Part shown: positions 1 through 12,600 of the stretch, one piece after another
How the letters are laid out: each line of letters begins with the position of its first letter
Position numbering within the stretch: the first letter of the stretch is position 1
Assembly (NCBI GenBank): GCA_007449985.2
Contig: VIIQ02000608.1
Coordinates: 124,001 to 188,000 of the forward strand
Reading direction: 5' to 3'
Length of the DNA: 64,000 nt
Origin: Desmodesmus armatus
Lineage: Eukaryota; Chlorophyta; Chlorophyceae; Sphaeropleales; Scenedesmaceae
Notes under the pieces: generated by a model
The model's database searches: none
What the model saw: only the letters and a program-made list of their open reading frames with translations
Told to the model about the DNA's origin: nothing
Program-made: the position numbers and the translations under genes

Positions 1-1
1 C

Positions 2-3000
2 TCCATCGCAGACTATGGCGCCACTCCTGCCTCCCCAAGGGCCATGCTGCAGCAGCAGCCAGTGCTCAGCGCCCAGCACACCACGAGCAGCAACAGCAGC
101 AGCAGGGTGGTTGCAGTGTCTCCAGACCAGAATCTGTATGGCATCCGGAGGCCTGTCAGCCCGGCTACCTCCCCTAGGGCTGCCTCCCCTGCCCTGGTGT
201 CAGGCGCACCATTGGCTGAACACTCAACCGGCGACAGTGGTCATCACCACAGGCGCCGCCACAAGTGAGGGTGCATACTGCCACAGACACCCTGTACTGC
301 CATCGCTGCCAAGCTGAGCATCACCAGGCATAGCATGGCTGCAGCGCAGCGCATATGCTGCACCCATGCTCTTACTGCGTTCATCAGTTGTGCCACAATC
401 TGAGATGCCTGGTCCACCGCACACCATGTGCTCAGGTTGTGCATGAGACAGCTGTCAGGATGATGTTGCGCTGTTGTCACCTGCTGATGCCGCCGCTGTG
501 ACTTTATGCAGGATGTCCAACAAGATCAAGGCCGTGTTTGGCAAGGGTGACAGTGGCGCAGCTGGAGGGTCGGACAGTGAGTAGCAGTCTCTTTTGTACC
601 CAACTTAGCTCAGCGGCTGAGGTGAATGCCTGCTGCACCACCTTGCCGTTGCAAGATGCACCTGTGCCACATCCATGTCTCAGATCCAAATGCGATGAAC
701 ATGGGGTCAGCGCCGCTCTGCACAACATCACAAGAGTTCTGTGAGGCGCCACAACATGATACAACCGCCGAGTACACATTGTCTTGTGCCTTGACGTGTA
801 GTAGCTGCACCTGCTTCGTGCATACGATATACATCTTGTAGCCATGCGTCGCAAAGCGCTCACCCTTCTGAGGCACAACAGCTCCACCCTCCCTCCCTGT
901 GCCCCCTGTTCCTGCCTTCCCCCAGCCCCCATCTCCCAGGCCAGCAGCAGCAGCAGCCTGAGTAGCCTCAACTCAGGAGCTGCCACACACAGCAGGTCAC
1001 CCAGGGGCAGACCTGTGGCAGGCAGCTTTGGGCCAGGTGGCTCCATCAGTGGTGGAGGCAGCACTGTGGACCATGACACACCTGACAGGCCACCTGAGCG
1101 CGAGACAGGAGCCATCCCAAAGGCCACCAAGGTAAGCCCTTGCCAGGGTTTTACATCCAGGCACAGTGCTTATGAGTGTGACGGTTATCAGCCTAAGCTA
1201 GCAGCATCGCTTCCGGTAGACTCTGGCCCAGATTCAACAGCCACTGGTCTGACATATGACCACACCTCATTAGCGTGGTGAAGCTGCTTGCTGCGTCTTT
1301 TCATGAGCAACTAGCACTGCTGACCAGCACTAGAAGCTGCCGGTTGCGGCACTGTGGCGTGGCATGGAGAGCCTTGAGCAGGCTTGGTTGGCCTATATTC
1401 ACAGAGGCTGGGCCTTATCTGCTGTACATTTGTACTGAAGGTTGGGCAAGTGACAGGGCACGTGGCGTTCCCTCGTTTTTTTGTCTTGCAGGGTGTTGTT
1501 GGTGCTTTCCGGCCTGAGAACATTGGCAGGATCGTGAAGGCCATGGGGCCAAAGCTCACCAGCCAGATCCTCAACGTGCTGGGTGAGTCGGCAGGTGGAA
1601 CGAGCCGCCGTGCACACAAGCACGTTGTGGGGAACTGGGTCCCTGTCTCCAATGCCAAGTCTACCACGTGCCATGGTCTCTTCCTCCTCTGGTGTGGAGT
1701 GGCGACATTTACATCACAGCTTGCTAGCGGTGGCACAGTGCCAAGCAGACACTAAGCCGACACTAACCTCCCGGCTGTATGTTGGTGTCGGTGAGGGCTG
1801 GGCACTGGCTAACACAACAAGCCTGCCTGTCAAGCCTGTCTGTATGTATGTAGCCAGGCTGCCATGCGGCCTCGAGGCTGGAGCTCCATACTACTAGTAT
1901 GTGGCAAAGTCTGGATACTATCCTGACCATAGCTCCAAGGTATAGTGGGCATGGACTGGTCAACCTCTCACTGGATTTTGGTACCTATGTCCCTGGCACT
2001 TTGGCTTACAGGCATTGAGACCACAGCAGACACTGCGGCTGAGTTGGGCCCCGACACAGTTGAGCGCATCGTCAGCAGGCTGGGTAGCCGCAGGTGAGCA
2101 ACTTTTTCTTGAAGGAGAGCATCACAATCATGCCATGCAGTGCAGGATGCTGGGCGCTGTACCCTGTCTTGATAATGGGGCCCCCGGGGGCTGGTTGGCT
2201 GCACGTACAGACGACTAGCGCTTGGCAAGCGCACATGCCAGGATGCTGTCCACAGCCACCTACTGTTTCAACCTAGAAGCCATCATGATCACACTGTTGC
2301 TGGTGTGGTGCCCTTGCAGGACTGCTGAGCTGGCAAAGGAGCTGGGCGGCGGCAGGACCGGTGACCTGGTGCAGGATGTAAGAGCTTAGCTGTGTCTCAT
2401 ATACTATATAAGTTGTCGCTTACTCAGCTGTGCAGCTATAGTAGTACTTGACTCATGTGTCGGACACATATATACCCTGTGACTTGTCGTTTACCTGGGA
2501 AGTACAACAAGCTGTCGCAGTGTGCTTGGAGCCTCTGACGTGCCGTGTTGCTCATGCCGATATGCTATGCTGAGCACGCATGGATCATGCTGAGCGCGCG
2601 GTCTGGCTGTGATGGCCGTCGCGCGAAATGGTCAGCCGTACCATCAAGTGCATATAGTGCTGATCCATTCACCCACCAATTCCTGCTGCTGCTGCTTCTC
2701 GTCCTGTTCACGCATGCCATGTGGTCTCCTTCCCTGCTGACTTAAATTTACCTCACCAGATGGGGCCAGGTGGGTGTCTAGATCTGGCGGTGTTTGGGCA
2801 CCACTGATACAATGCTTGTACTGAGAACCAGGCAGCACCTTCAATATGCACTCAATAGTGACTACTGCGTCGCTGGGTTGTGCTTGTGTAGGGCTGTGTC
2901 GGTCGCATACAGCAACATCTGTGCTGCAACCATCCCAAATCAGTGGCCGCAGGAGCTGCACTTGCTGTGCATGTATGGTGCTGCCAGCACCATCAATGTT

Positions 3001-6000
3001 TGATAATGCGCTGCCAGCGCAATAGTAGTGCCAACACTGCCAGGCAACATGGACATATCATATGAAAGCTAAAGCACACATTTCCGTGGTTTCTGCAGGT
3101 GTGACAAGTGACGTGGTGACCTCCTTTGGACCAGACCTGACAGCAGAGGTAAGCTTAATCTCAAACAAGAGCATGCCATGCTCAGCCTGCTCTTTGAAAG
3201 AGCTAGAACATGTTGATCACAAGGCGGCTTGGGAATACAGCTGCACTCGTGCTGCAATTCCTACTCCACAGCGAGTCTTGCAAGTCACTGCGTGTGCCAA
3301 CAGGTCATGCTATGGGCTGCCAGCTAGACCCAATGCGTGGCTACCACATGCGCCCTGGTACGGCTAGGTCCTGCACACTGTGCAGCACTGGCTTGCTGTA
3401 AATTTCAGTGCAGCAACTGACCCTTGCGGCTGTTTTGTGATGGTCCTGTTGTTCGTTGCCGCAGATTGTTGCCCACCTATCCCCTGCTGTTGTGGCAGAG
3501 GTGGTGGCCTCCATGGGACCAGAGCTGGTGAATGACTTGGTCAGGGAGATGGGACCTGAGTACACCGGTGAGTGAAATCAACAGACCGGACTGGTGTGTT
3601 GCTGGCAAATTCGAAAGGGGACTGAAGCTACTTTTGAAAGGGGACTGAAGTCGCTGACAGTTGTGTCTTGCACCGACGTGTTTGGGCCTTGGTAACACCA
3701 CAAAAGGAAGGGCTTGGCTTGCATGGCAGCAAGACAGCGGGGATATGCGTGTAATGCAATGTGGTTGCAGTGCGGGCTAGTGTAGGCAATCCTACGTCAT
3801 CGTGATGGCAGCAGCACACACAGCACTGGTGGCTGGATGCACTCCCTATGTCTACAGCACTGGCATGGCTTCTGCTGAGCCAGACTAGGCCCTACAGCAG
3901 TGTACTTCACAGATGTCTTTCGCAGCACGCGTCCCCTTGTTGTCTGGGACTCCCACATGCACACTGAGGCTAGCTGCGTACGCGTTCTGGGGCCTCAAGT
4001 GTGGCGTGCGGCCGGCGGATTCCATGGTGTATGTTCAGTGAGGCAGGGCAATTGTTTTGGACTTTGGCTTGACTGACAAGGAAGAGGGATGAATTGTGCA
4101 CATCAGACGGTTGAGTTTGCCATCTTAGCAGTGCTAGGCTAGCACCCAGCTGGTGAGGTGGAGCTACGGTCAACTTGCAGCAAGTATTGCAGTTGGTGTT
4201 GGTCCTGCTGCCATGCAGGTGACCTGGTCAACAGCTTTGGGCCTGCTCTTACTGGAGACATCGTGAGAGCCTTTGGGGTTCGACTGACAGGTGGGGTGAC
4301 TGCACAGGGCCAGCTGCTGCCGCAATTGCGGCGGCACAAACGAATATGTTGTTGCTGTACTCGCCTGTGCAGCCACTGACATATGAGCAGACATATGAGC
4401 ATGAGCAGTTGACTACTGTTGAATTCGCTCGTTGGATCTCATCAGCCAGCACCCATGAACAGCGAAGGAGAGTGGAGGACCCCACATCAGCTCGTTGCCA
4501 CCTCACGTGGCCGGTACATTGTTGGAACCGAGAGGGTCTGACGTCTGACTTGAGTCAAACTAGACTGCATCTGCACTGGCTGCTGCAGGGTCCCTGGTGG
4601 CCGAGTTTGGGGCAGAGCTGGTGGCTGAAATCGTCCACTGCATGGTGAGGGGCTTATTGAATGCTAGTTGCAGTGGGCGGACCAGGATATGAGGCGTGCT
4701 GTTTACAGCATTTGCTAGTAGGTGGCCCCCACAAGTAGAGTCTGCTTGCATGTGGTTGCCAGGGCTTGGAAAGGGTAGCAGCCATGCTGTCCTGTGCACA
4801 CTGGACTGCTGTTGAATGTCATGTGCTTCAGCAGCTGCAGCCACTGTCGGACGTTAGCGCTAGCGCTAGTATCAGTATCGTCTCGCACTTGGCTGGGATG
4901 GCACAAATAGGTGCACTGCCCTTGTGCTCGCTATCATGCTCCCTGCATTGTCTATCATGCTCCCTGCATTGTCTATCATGCTCCCTGCATTGTCTATCAT
5001 GCTCCCTGCATTGTCTATCATGCTCCCTGCATTGTCTTTCTCAACTTTCACAGGGCAAGGAACTGACTGCTGCTCTGGTGGCAGACTTTGGAGGCCACTT
5101 CACATCTGAGCTCGTGCGGGCCTTTGGCACCCCACTGACATCCAAGATTGTGCTCGGCATGGGAGCTGATTTCACAGGGGACTTGGTTAGGGTGGTGAGT
5201 ACAGACGGCCTGCAACCTGCTGACTCGTCAGTGGCTGATGGTGTGCTGGCGGCTGCATGCAGTGGTGTGCTGGCATGTGTTCTAGCGCAGCACAGAAGAT
5301 GGATGTTAGAGAGCCTGCATCATGATGGTATGATAGGTGTTATGATGGTGTGGCTGGCACATCATCAGTTACAGTTACAGTAATACAGTTACAGCAATTG
5401 GCTCAGCAAAAGCTGAGCAACCCACAAGGGAGCCAGAGGCTCATGGGGGACCAGGAAAGAAACCAGGCACCTCCAGAACAGCGCCAAAAGCATGAAGAAG
5501 AACATCATCACCATGTGCTACAGACCACAGGGTCGTCAGCCCGGCATGCAAGTGGCACTTTCAGGGGAACTAGATCTGTTACTTGAGAAGTGAAGGAGTG
5601 GAATTTTGTGCCTGCCTGCCTGCTGCCGCTTCTGCTGCCTGTGCACAGTTTGGTCCTCGCCTGACGGGAGACGTTGTGGAGCACATTGGCGCACGCGACA
5701 TTGCAGAGCTGGTGGCGGTGAGTGAACCTTTGCCAATTCATGCTGAGCTTCTGAAAAAAATATTCATGCTGAGCTTCTAGCTGTATAGCATCCAGTCCAT
5801 ACAGACTTGGTCACAACATGCTGTCGCAGTACATGACGTGGATTGTATGCTATCTTGAGGTTTTACGATGCAAGCTTGCAGGCTGGCTGGCTGGCTATGT
5901 GGTATGGGCTCGGCATGCTGCCTACACATGTGGTGTTCCCAAAGTAGCTGCCTGCCCATGTTGTCTCATGACATGCGCAGGGCATGGGTCCCGCCTTTAC

Positions 6001-8261
6001 TGCCGGGATTGTGCGCCAGCTGGGTGTCACTGGCACTGCTGGTCTGGTGGCCCGCTTCGAGGGTCCACTGACAGGCGACCTGGTGCAGCATTTCGGCCCA
6101 GGCAAGTCCATCCAGATTGGAACCACCAAACACTCAGCAACCAAGCTTGACTTGCATGCGCAGCTTGAACACAACATGCCGTGAGAACTGTTACCAGGTA
6201 CACAGGACTTGCAGCGTGCTGACCGAGACGCCGTGCTGCTTTTGATTTGTAGCAGCATGTGCAAGTGCAACCTGTGCTGCCATTGTTGCAGCAGAGAGCT
6301 CATGCCAATGCCATCATACCTGCTGTGTTGTCTGTCAATGTTGTGCAGACCTGACTGGAGCTGTGGTGCGCAGCATGGGGCCAGATCTGACGGGGCACCT
6401 GGCCCTTGCTATGGGACCAGAGCTGACCTCAAGCATCGTCCACAACGCTGGCATCAAAAACATTGGCAAGCTTGTTGGTCAGGTGCGCCCTGACATACTG
6501 TTTGGGAGCTAGGGATGCAGCGCTTGCCGCTAGACATCATGGTGGCACCAAGTGTGCCATTTACTATATACCTGCTTGCTGGTGGCAGATTCTCGGACTC
6601 CACAAGGCTTGCGAAAGGTTAGCGCAGTGCACTAGCACACAGCAGCCTGCGGTTGTGCCTGTTAGGGTACAACCACCATCATGAGGCATGATTAGCAAAA
6701 CTTCAGCGCTTGCATTGCAAACAAATATTGCAGTGCTTGCATTGCGGTACTGCATCACTTGTGGAAGTTGTCAAGGCCCCAGACTGATGCTGATGCGCTT
6801 GTTTGCCTGTCCCTGACGGCCTGCCTGTCATCTACTGCCTGGCTGCCTGTTTGCCTGCCAGATGGGAGGAGGCATTACAGGTGTGTGGGCTATTGATGCG
6901 CGGTGTATGGCTGCATTGAGCAGCTGCTATCAGCGTGGGCTGATGGTTGTGGCTGCCAGCCACAACTTACCGTTTTTTGTGATAGGATCATCATCCCAAA
7001 GCGGCAACAGCAGCCAGGTTCAAGCGCGCAACAAACCTGTGTTCATCACCGTACTGGCTATCATACATACTGGTGGTGATGCTCAACACACACGTCAGTG
7101 TTGTCTCCAAACCTGCCCACTACTTACATACTCCCCCTGTCGGGCTCTGCTTGTCTGTCTGCTCCAGGTGGAATCGTGCACACCATGGGCCCCCAGGACA
7201 CAGCAGCTTTGGTCAACGAGGTTGGAGCAGAACCGATTGGACATCTGGTGATGGCCATGGGTCCTGAGCTAGCTGCAGCAGTAGTGCATGAGATGGGTGT
7301 TGACCTCACAGCTGACCTTGTGAGTGCACTGGGGGTGGGGACAGCCTCCGGGATTGTGCAGACAGCAGGGGCGTCAGAGACAGGGGCGTTGGTGCGGGCG
7401 CTGGGAGCTGAGTTTACCGCAGCGCTGGTTACTAAGATGGGTGTTACCCAGAACGTGGCGCTGGTAGCTGCATTGGGCCCTGCTACTCTAGCAGGGTTGG
7501 TTGCCGCTATGGGTCCTGCATTCATCGCCTCGCTGTCGGTGAGCATGAGTGGGGAGGTCTTCTCGGCGATCTTTGGGGGTGCTACAGGCAACGGGGATTC
7601 AGACAAGGCTGACCCTGACAGGCCGGTGTCTCCTGCTGAGGGTTACACCTCTGCAAGCAGCAGCACTGTCCATTCCAGTATCCTCACAGGGACTCAGGGG
7701 GTTGTTAGGACCCAACCTGTCATGCCAGTGCAGCGGGTGGTGGTCCCTACAGTGACACTGACAGACAGCAGGACTGGGGAGAGTAGGCTACTGCCTCATA
7801 TGGCGGATGGTACTCGTTTGCCAGTGGCTGTCAACAGCAGCAGCAGCCGTCTGCAGGCAGTACCAATGCAGGGTACTGTGGGTGCTGACGCAGCAGTGGC
7901 AGAGCCGGTGTCATACCCTATCAGCACAGCAAGTACGACTGTGTCAGTGCCCAGCATTGACAGTGCATACGGCGTCCCTGCAGTGCCAGCAGCAGCAGCA
8001 GCGGCACCTGCAGGCCCTGTGGGTCAGAGGGTGGTTGGCAGTACGCAGTCCCACACCAACAGCAAGAAGATAGTTATGCGTGAGCTGCCACTCACCACTG
8101 AGGCTGAGAGGGCTATCAGGGAGGGTGGGTATAGGCTGGTGGGGTACAGTAAGGAAGGGGCCTCTGCAGGGCTAATCCTGTGCGGGAGCGAGTTGACTGT
8201 CCAACAGCAAGTTGATTGTACAACAGTTGTGGTGAGTTGTGTTGCATCACTGTTGTTGTAG
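2..8261 (+). CDS. Dodecapeptide-repeat protein (38 x 12 residues), 5' partial
   Basis: I do not recognise the family. Inferred exons: <2-264, 512-576, 926-1131, 1492-1582, 2012-2093, 2320-2377, 2760-2769, 3099-3148, 3465-3567, 4219-4290, 4589-4644, 5054-5194, 5649-5717, 5981-6101, 6349-6482, 6862-6880, 7168-8261 (878 codons visible). The reading frame is open to the window edge, so the start lies upstream. Residues 1-183 are Ser/Gln/Pro-rich. Residues ~184-639 are 38 uninterrupted 12-mers with consensus [M/F/L]GPxLTxxLVxx, for example MGPELTSSIVHN and FGPALTGDIVRA. The 12-residue register holds across every exon junction, which supports the splicing. The tail (~640-877) is low complexity followed by a compact charged segment around KIVMRELPLTTEAER. 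No signal peptide or membrane helix is seen in the visible part. A donor-like GTGAGT at about 8232 leaves open an alternative 3' end. The repeats look like short amphipathic helices broken at Gly-Pro; function is unknown. Confidence 0.8.
4931..5035. repeat. 21-bp minisatellite, 5 copies, in an intron
   Basis: The 21-bp unit ctatcatgctccctgcattg(t) is repeated five times head to tail with no visible mismatch, inside the intron between exons 4589-4644 and 5054-5194 of the dodecapeptide-repeat gene. It ends about 18 bp before the acceptor. Confidence 0.95.
6102..6103 (+). other. GC-AG splice donor
   Basis: The exon ending at 6101 keeps the 12-residue register only if the intron starts with GCAAGT after CCAG. 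GC-AG introns are a known minor class, and the rest of this donor fits the consensus well. Confidence 0.65.
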
Positions 8262-9086
8262 TAAGATCGCAGAGGCTGAAGCTGCCGTGTCTGTCAACGA
8301 AAACAACGTGGATACCCTGTGACTGTTGGTGACTTTGAAGCTGTAGGCAGGTTGTGTGAGTAGTGTGAGTGCTATCAGTGAGTTGCCGAGTGCAGTGCTG
8401 AACTACTGACCTGGTTCCTTTGACAGTGCTTACTGCAGTGTATCCGCAGTAATGCTGTGATGCATGGCTGTCAAGGTTTGTACGGCAGGCGTTGTGATTG
8501 TAGATTTCAACCAAGTGAAACAGAACCACCTCCACTATAGAGCGGAAGGGTGCCATGGCGATATGGCGACCAGTCCAGACAGGCTGGTTGGAAAGCTAAA
8601 GCAGGTGCTTGCTGCAGCGCTGCTGAGTCTTCCCAAACATTCATGCAATAAAGAGAGAGATGTAGTGTTACATGGCAGCAGATGTATGCATACAAACAGC
8701 AGCCTTTGTCTGTGTTGCGGGTGATCACATGCGCTGAACACTGGCCACACATGGCATGTTGCATACTGTGGCAAACACATAGCTTTTTTGTAGCAACTTG
8801 AAAGCACAGATACTGTACAGGATGCATTGCTGTGCGCAACATGCCAAAACCCACATATCCAGAACATACCAAGTGGTTCGGCCAAACAACAGTTGTCACC
8901 TGCATGCCTCGTTGGCTCCCTACGGGGTGTTCAGGCTCGGCCTGAACCATGTAACAGTAACATCATAACCAATGTGGGTGCAGTTGGCATCACACATCAG
9001 AAATGCATGCATGCTGCCGGCTACCAGCCTCAATACACACTGCATAACAAGCTCTACCAGAAAATTGCATTTTCTATTTCTCGTAG

Positions 9087-9132
9087 CAGGTTGTATACAA
9101 GGTCTAAAAAAACGGGCCTTGTATACAACCTG
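9087..9132. repeat. Perfect 16-bp inverted repeat (hairpin)
   Basis: The arms caggttgtatacaagg (9087-9102) and ccttgtatacaacctg (9117-9132) are exact reverse complements around a 14-nt A-rich loop. It could be a 3'-UTR hairpin or a small transposon relic. Confidence 0.9.
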
Positions 9133-9461
9133 CACCGTCAACTGGCATAAGGCTGCACATTGTGCATGGCATGCACATGGTTGTACCCAACAACTCACTC
9201 GCACGAGACAACACATCGCGCACACCCAGTTCAATATATGTGTGGCATGCACATGTCAGAGCGGCAGGAGGAAACTCCCACAAGCTGTTTCCAAAGCTCC
9301 AACATGCTGTCACCCCCCCCCCCCAGACACAGGTTGTAACTCATGTGTTGAACACACACCAGCACCAAGCCAAATTGTTCGTGAAGCTTACACTCAAATG
9401 GTCTGCAGTACCTCCCGCAACACGCGCCCCACTTTTAATGCACAAACCAATGCCCTGCCGC

Positions 9462-9466
9462 TTACA
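9462..9466 (-). terminator. TGTAA polyadenylation motif for the DUF2235 gene
   Basis: On the minus strand TGTAA lies about 160 nt after the stop. TGTAA is the usual poly(A) signal in chlorophyte algae. A second TGTAA is at about 9388-9392. The choice between them is a guess. Confidence 0.35.
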
Positions 9467-9622
9467 GCCAGCTCCAAAGCCTCCTTGTGTCCCACTCACC
9501 CCACAGCAAAGCCCTCATCACCACAAGCATACAGCGCCAATGCTCCACCCATACAGCGACCGCATCACGTCCCACCTTCCTCCAACACCCTCCATGTCCC
9601 ACCTTCCCGGCAACAACCCTTC

Positions 9623-12600
9623 TCAAGCCTCCCTTATCTTTGAGCTGCTAACAGCCTGGTCCACCCCCCTGGCCTTGACCAGCTGCTGCTGCTGCTGCTT
9701 CTGCTGCTTGGCCAGCTGCTGCACTGCAGTGGCGGCTTTGTGGGGCCTTGCCGATTGCCTCCTGTTCCATTCAGCCAGCCTGCTCTGGTAGGAGAGGTAG
9801 GTCTTGGACATGTGCCAGGGGTTGGGTTGGCGGCCCTCTGGTGTGTAGCTCGCAAAGCTGCCGGCATCACGGGGCACAGGGAAGAACCTTGCCTCGCCAA
9901 TGTTGAAGCCGTGCTTGTCCACAGGCATGGGGATGCACCTGCATAGCAGAAGCAGCACAGGATAGGGGATTGCTACTGAGAAATGCGGCCCGACTCGCCA
10001 TTATCAGTGCAGCAAATGGGCTTGTATCCAGCAACATGCAGTCAAGGTGGGTGTGTGGCATCAAAACAGCAATGTGTCAGCTGCTACTCAGGGGGCAGAC
10101 GGGTGCTCAGCATTGGCAATGCTAAACAGTTGCTGCACGGTGCATGCACTGCTCCTTAAGTTGTCTGTTTGTTGCAATAAGTGCCTGTCTGGTTATCAGA
10201 CAGGCAGCTGCAGGACAGCATACAGCCATAAAAGCACGCGCCGCAAGCATTCAGAGCAGAAAGACAACCCTATGAGCCTTGGAAAGAACCGCAGCCTTAC
10301 CTGTCTCTCAGAATGATGCATGGCGTGAACTTCCCTGTGAAAACATACCCCGCAAACTTGGCCAGTGGCTGCAGGATCTTCGTTTCCGCATCGATGTCGT
10401 ATGCAGGCTGGAAGGCTGGCAGGGGCAAGTACGCGCCGACAAGCCGCACCCCCCTGGCCACAACCTTGGGGCTGACAAAGGCTGTGTAGCCCCAGCTGAC
10501 GACTGCAGAGGTTGTCTCCACCATTACCTTGACACCAGTCCGCAGCACACCACGCTGCTGCGCCTCTGTACGGATTCTGTCGATGAAACCGCCAGACCGG
10601 AACTTGCTGAGGTCTGGCTGGCCCTGCACCAGCCTCTTCCACACCTGCCGCTTGCTGGGTGCCGGCAGCATGTTAGGAGCAATGCAGCAGACCTTGCCGA
10701 CAATGCAGGGCGGGTAGTCTGCTGGTGCTGTGGATGCCGGGGGTCCAGGGTACCATACAGTTCGTAGCCCAGAAGAGGGTAGTCTGCTAGCTCCGGTGTG
10801 TAGTTCACGTTGGTCCTGAAAGGGTTGAGCAACCTGCAGAGCGAGGTTCGGTGGGGTTGTGTGTGACGCAACTGCTCAGCATTCCTGCTGAGGCTTAGTA
10901 CGTACTGAGTATACGTGCTGAGAGTGTCCGGTGTACTATGTGTGCCCGCGGCATTGGGTGTGCGCAAGGCAACACCAGCCCCTGACAATACCCACCACCT
11001 GCCAGCCTATGAAATGGGGGGGAGGTTGTTACAAGTGGATACTTTCACCGCTGAGCGGTACCCTCCATATGGCGGCAGGGGTTGGCTAGGTTGCTCAGCA
11101 GCCCACGGTGGGAGGGTGCGTAGCACAGAAGGCATGTCCAGACAGCAGGATGCCATAACAAATAAGAGCAGGAACCCCATGCTACATACTTGTTGATAAG
11201 GTGTGTGAAGGGCTGGTTGCTGACCACAAACCGCTGACGCCCCAGGTCATAGTGAGCTCCTGCAGGAAAACACAAGACCAGCAGCATGTATGGAGGTCTG
11301 CAAATATCAAGGCCTGTCACAGATTCTGTACAGAGTCTGTAGCCCGAAAGGCAACCGAACCATTTCCTGCACCTATTTGAAAATGCTACTGGAATTGACG
11401 GCTGGCTTGCTGGGTGATCTCGATCGCCCTCACACCTGACCTGAGAAACTGGGGTACTACAGGCCCTTTGGGGCACCCTCATGAGCCCCTGGCTCGCTGG
11501 CAAGTGCCGAGGTTGGGACTCTGTCCCAAATCACTGTACTGTACTGTACTGAAAAGCCGTGTGCAGGTGGATCCGACAGAAGTATCAACCCAGCACTACT
11601 GCAAACTGTCTGAGCACTGATTCCTGTAGCCTTGCTGCCAGGATGCTACCCTGTAAGCAGGAAACACTTCTTCCTTAAAGCTGCTGAGTTCCGCTGCTGA
11701 GTCAGCCTGTGAGCTGCAGGGTACACGCACCTGGGTACCACACCTCCTCTGTGTGTAGCTCGACGCCAGGGTAACTGGGCGAGGGTTCCTGAGACTGGCC
11801 TCCGCTCTCTGCAGGATCTTCGGGTTTTTGGTCACGCCGGCGCACAGGGCAGGACTCAAAGGGTGCCAGCCTGTCATGTGTTGAGCACGCCTGGAAGACA
11901 TTCTCCACCTCGCTAGAAACCACAAAGTCACGGAAGGGCCGGTACTCGTATGTGAGGGGTGTCATGTTGAGGTTATCGATCCTTGGTAGGCCTGTTGCTC
12001 CCACTGTGTCCAGCAGACCCATGAAGACGATGGGGGGCTTGGGCCCGGCGGGCCAGACCTTGTTGGTGTCCTTCCTGCAGCATTGGCAGTGACTGTTTCA
12101 GTTGGCAGGTCTGCGGCAGATGTGCACAGGAATAGCATCCACACAGGCAGGACATGCCCGCAACAGTCTATCACTTTTCCTGGGAGTGCCTCTGCTCAAC
12201 AAACTGCTCGCATGCGGTTACGCTCAACAAGCTGACACAATGCAATATGTCTTCAGGAACTGAGGTCTTTGCTAGGTGGAAGTGTGACACACATAAGTAC
12301 ATTTCAAGAACGCTCAGCCAACTGAAGCACCAGTCTTACTGGCATTATGCAGACCTAGCGTCAGTGCCTCTGCGCCACCCTGTCCCTATGCTCTCACCTG
12401 AACTTCTTTGACTGTGGGTCCCAGGGACGGCAGCCGTCTTCGTCGCTGCTGTATGTCTCCCACACTCTCTGCACCAGCCTGTCCAGGGGTGAGTGCTGTT
12501 GGGTGTCAACATCTTTATCAACATTCAGGTCCTGGTCAGCAGCCAAGTCGTCAAGCCCGCCAGCATCTACACCTGCATAGCATGGCAGGGACAAGCGGCG

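Larger units (their letters stand above)
8262..9622. other. Intergenic region between convergent genes
   Basis: It lies between the stop of the repeat-protein gene (+) and the stop of the DUF2235 gene (-), so it should hold both 3' UTRs. It contains a TGTAA motif at 8950-8954 (+), a perfect inverted repeat at 9087-9132 and a run of C at about 9307-9319. No convincing exon is seen. Confidence 0.6.
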
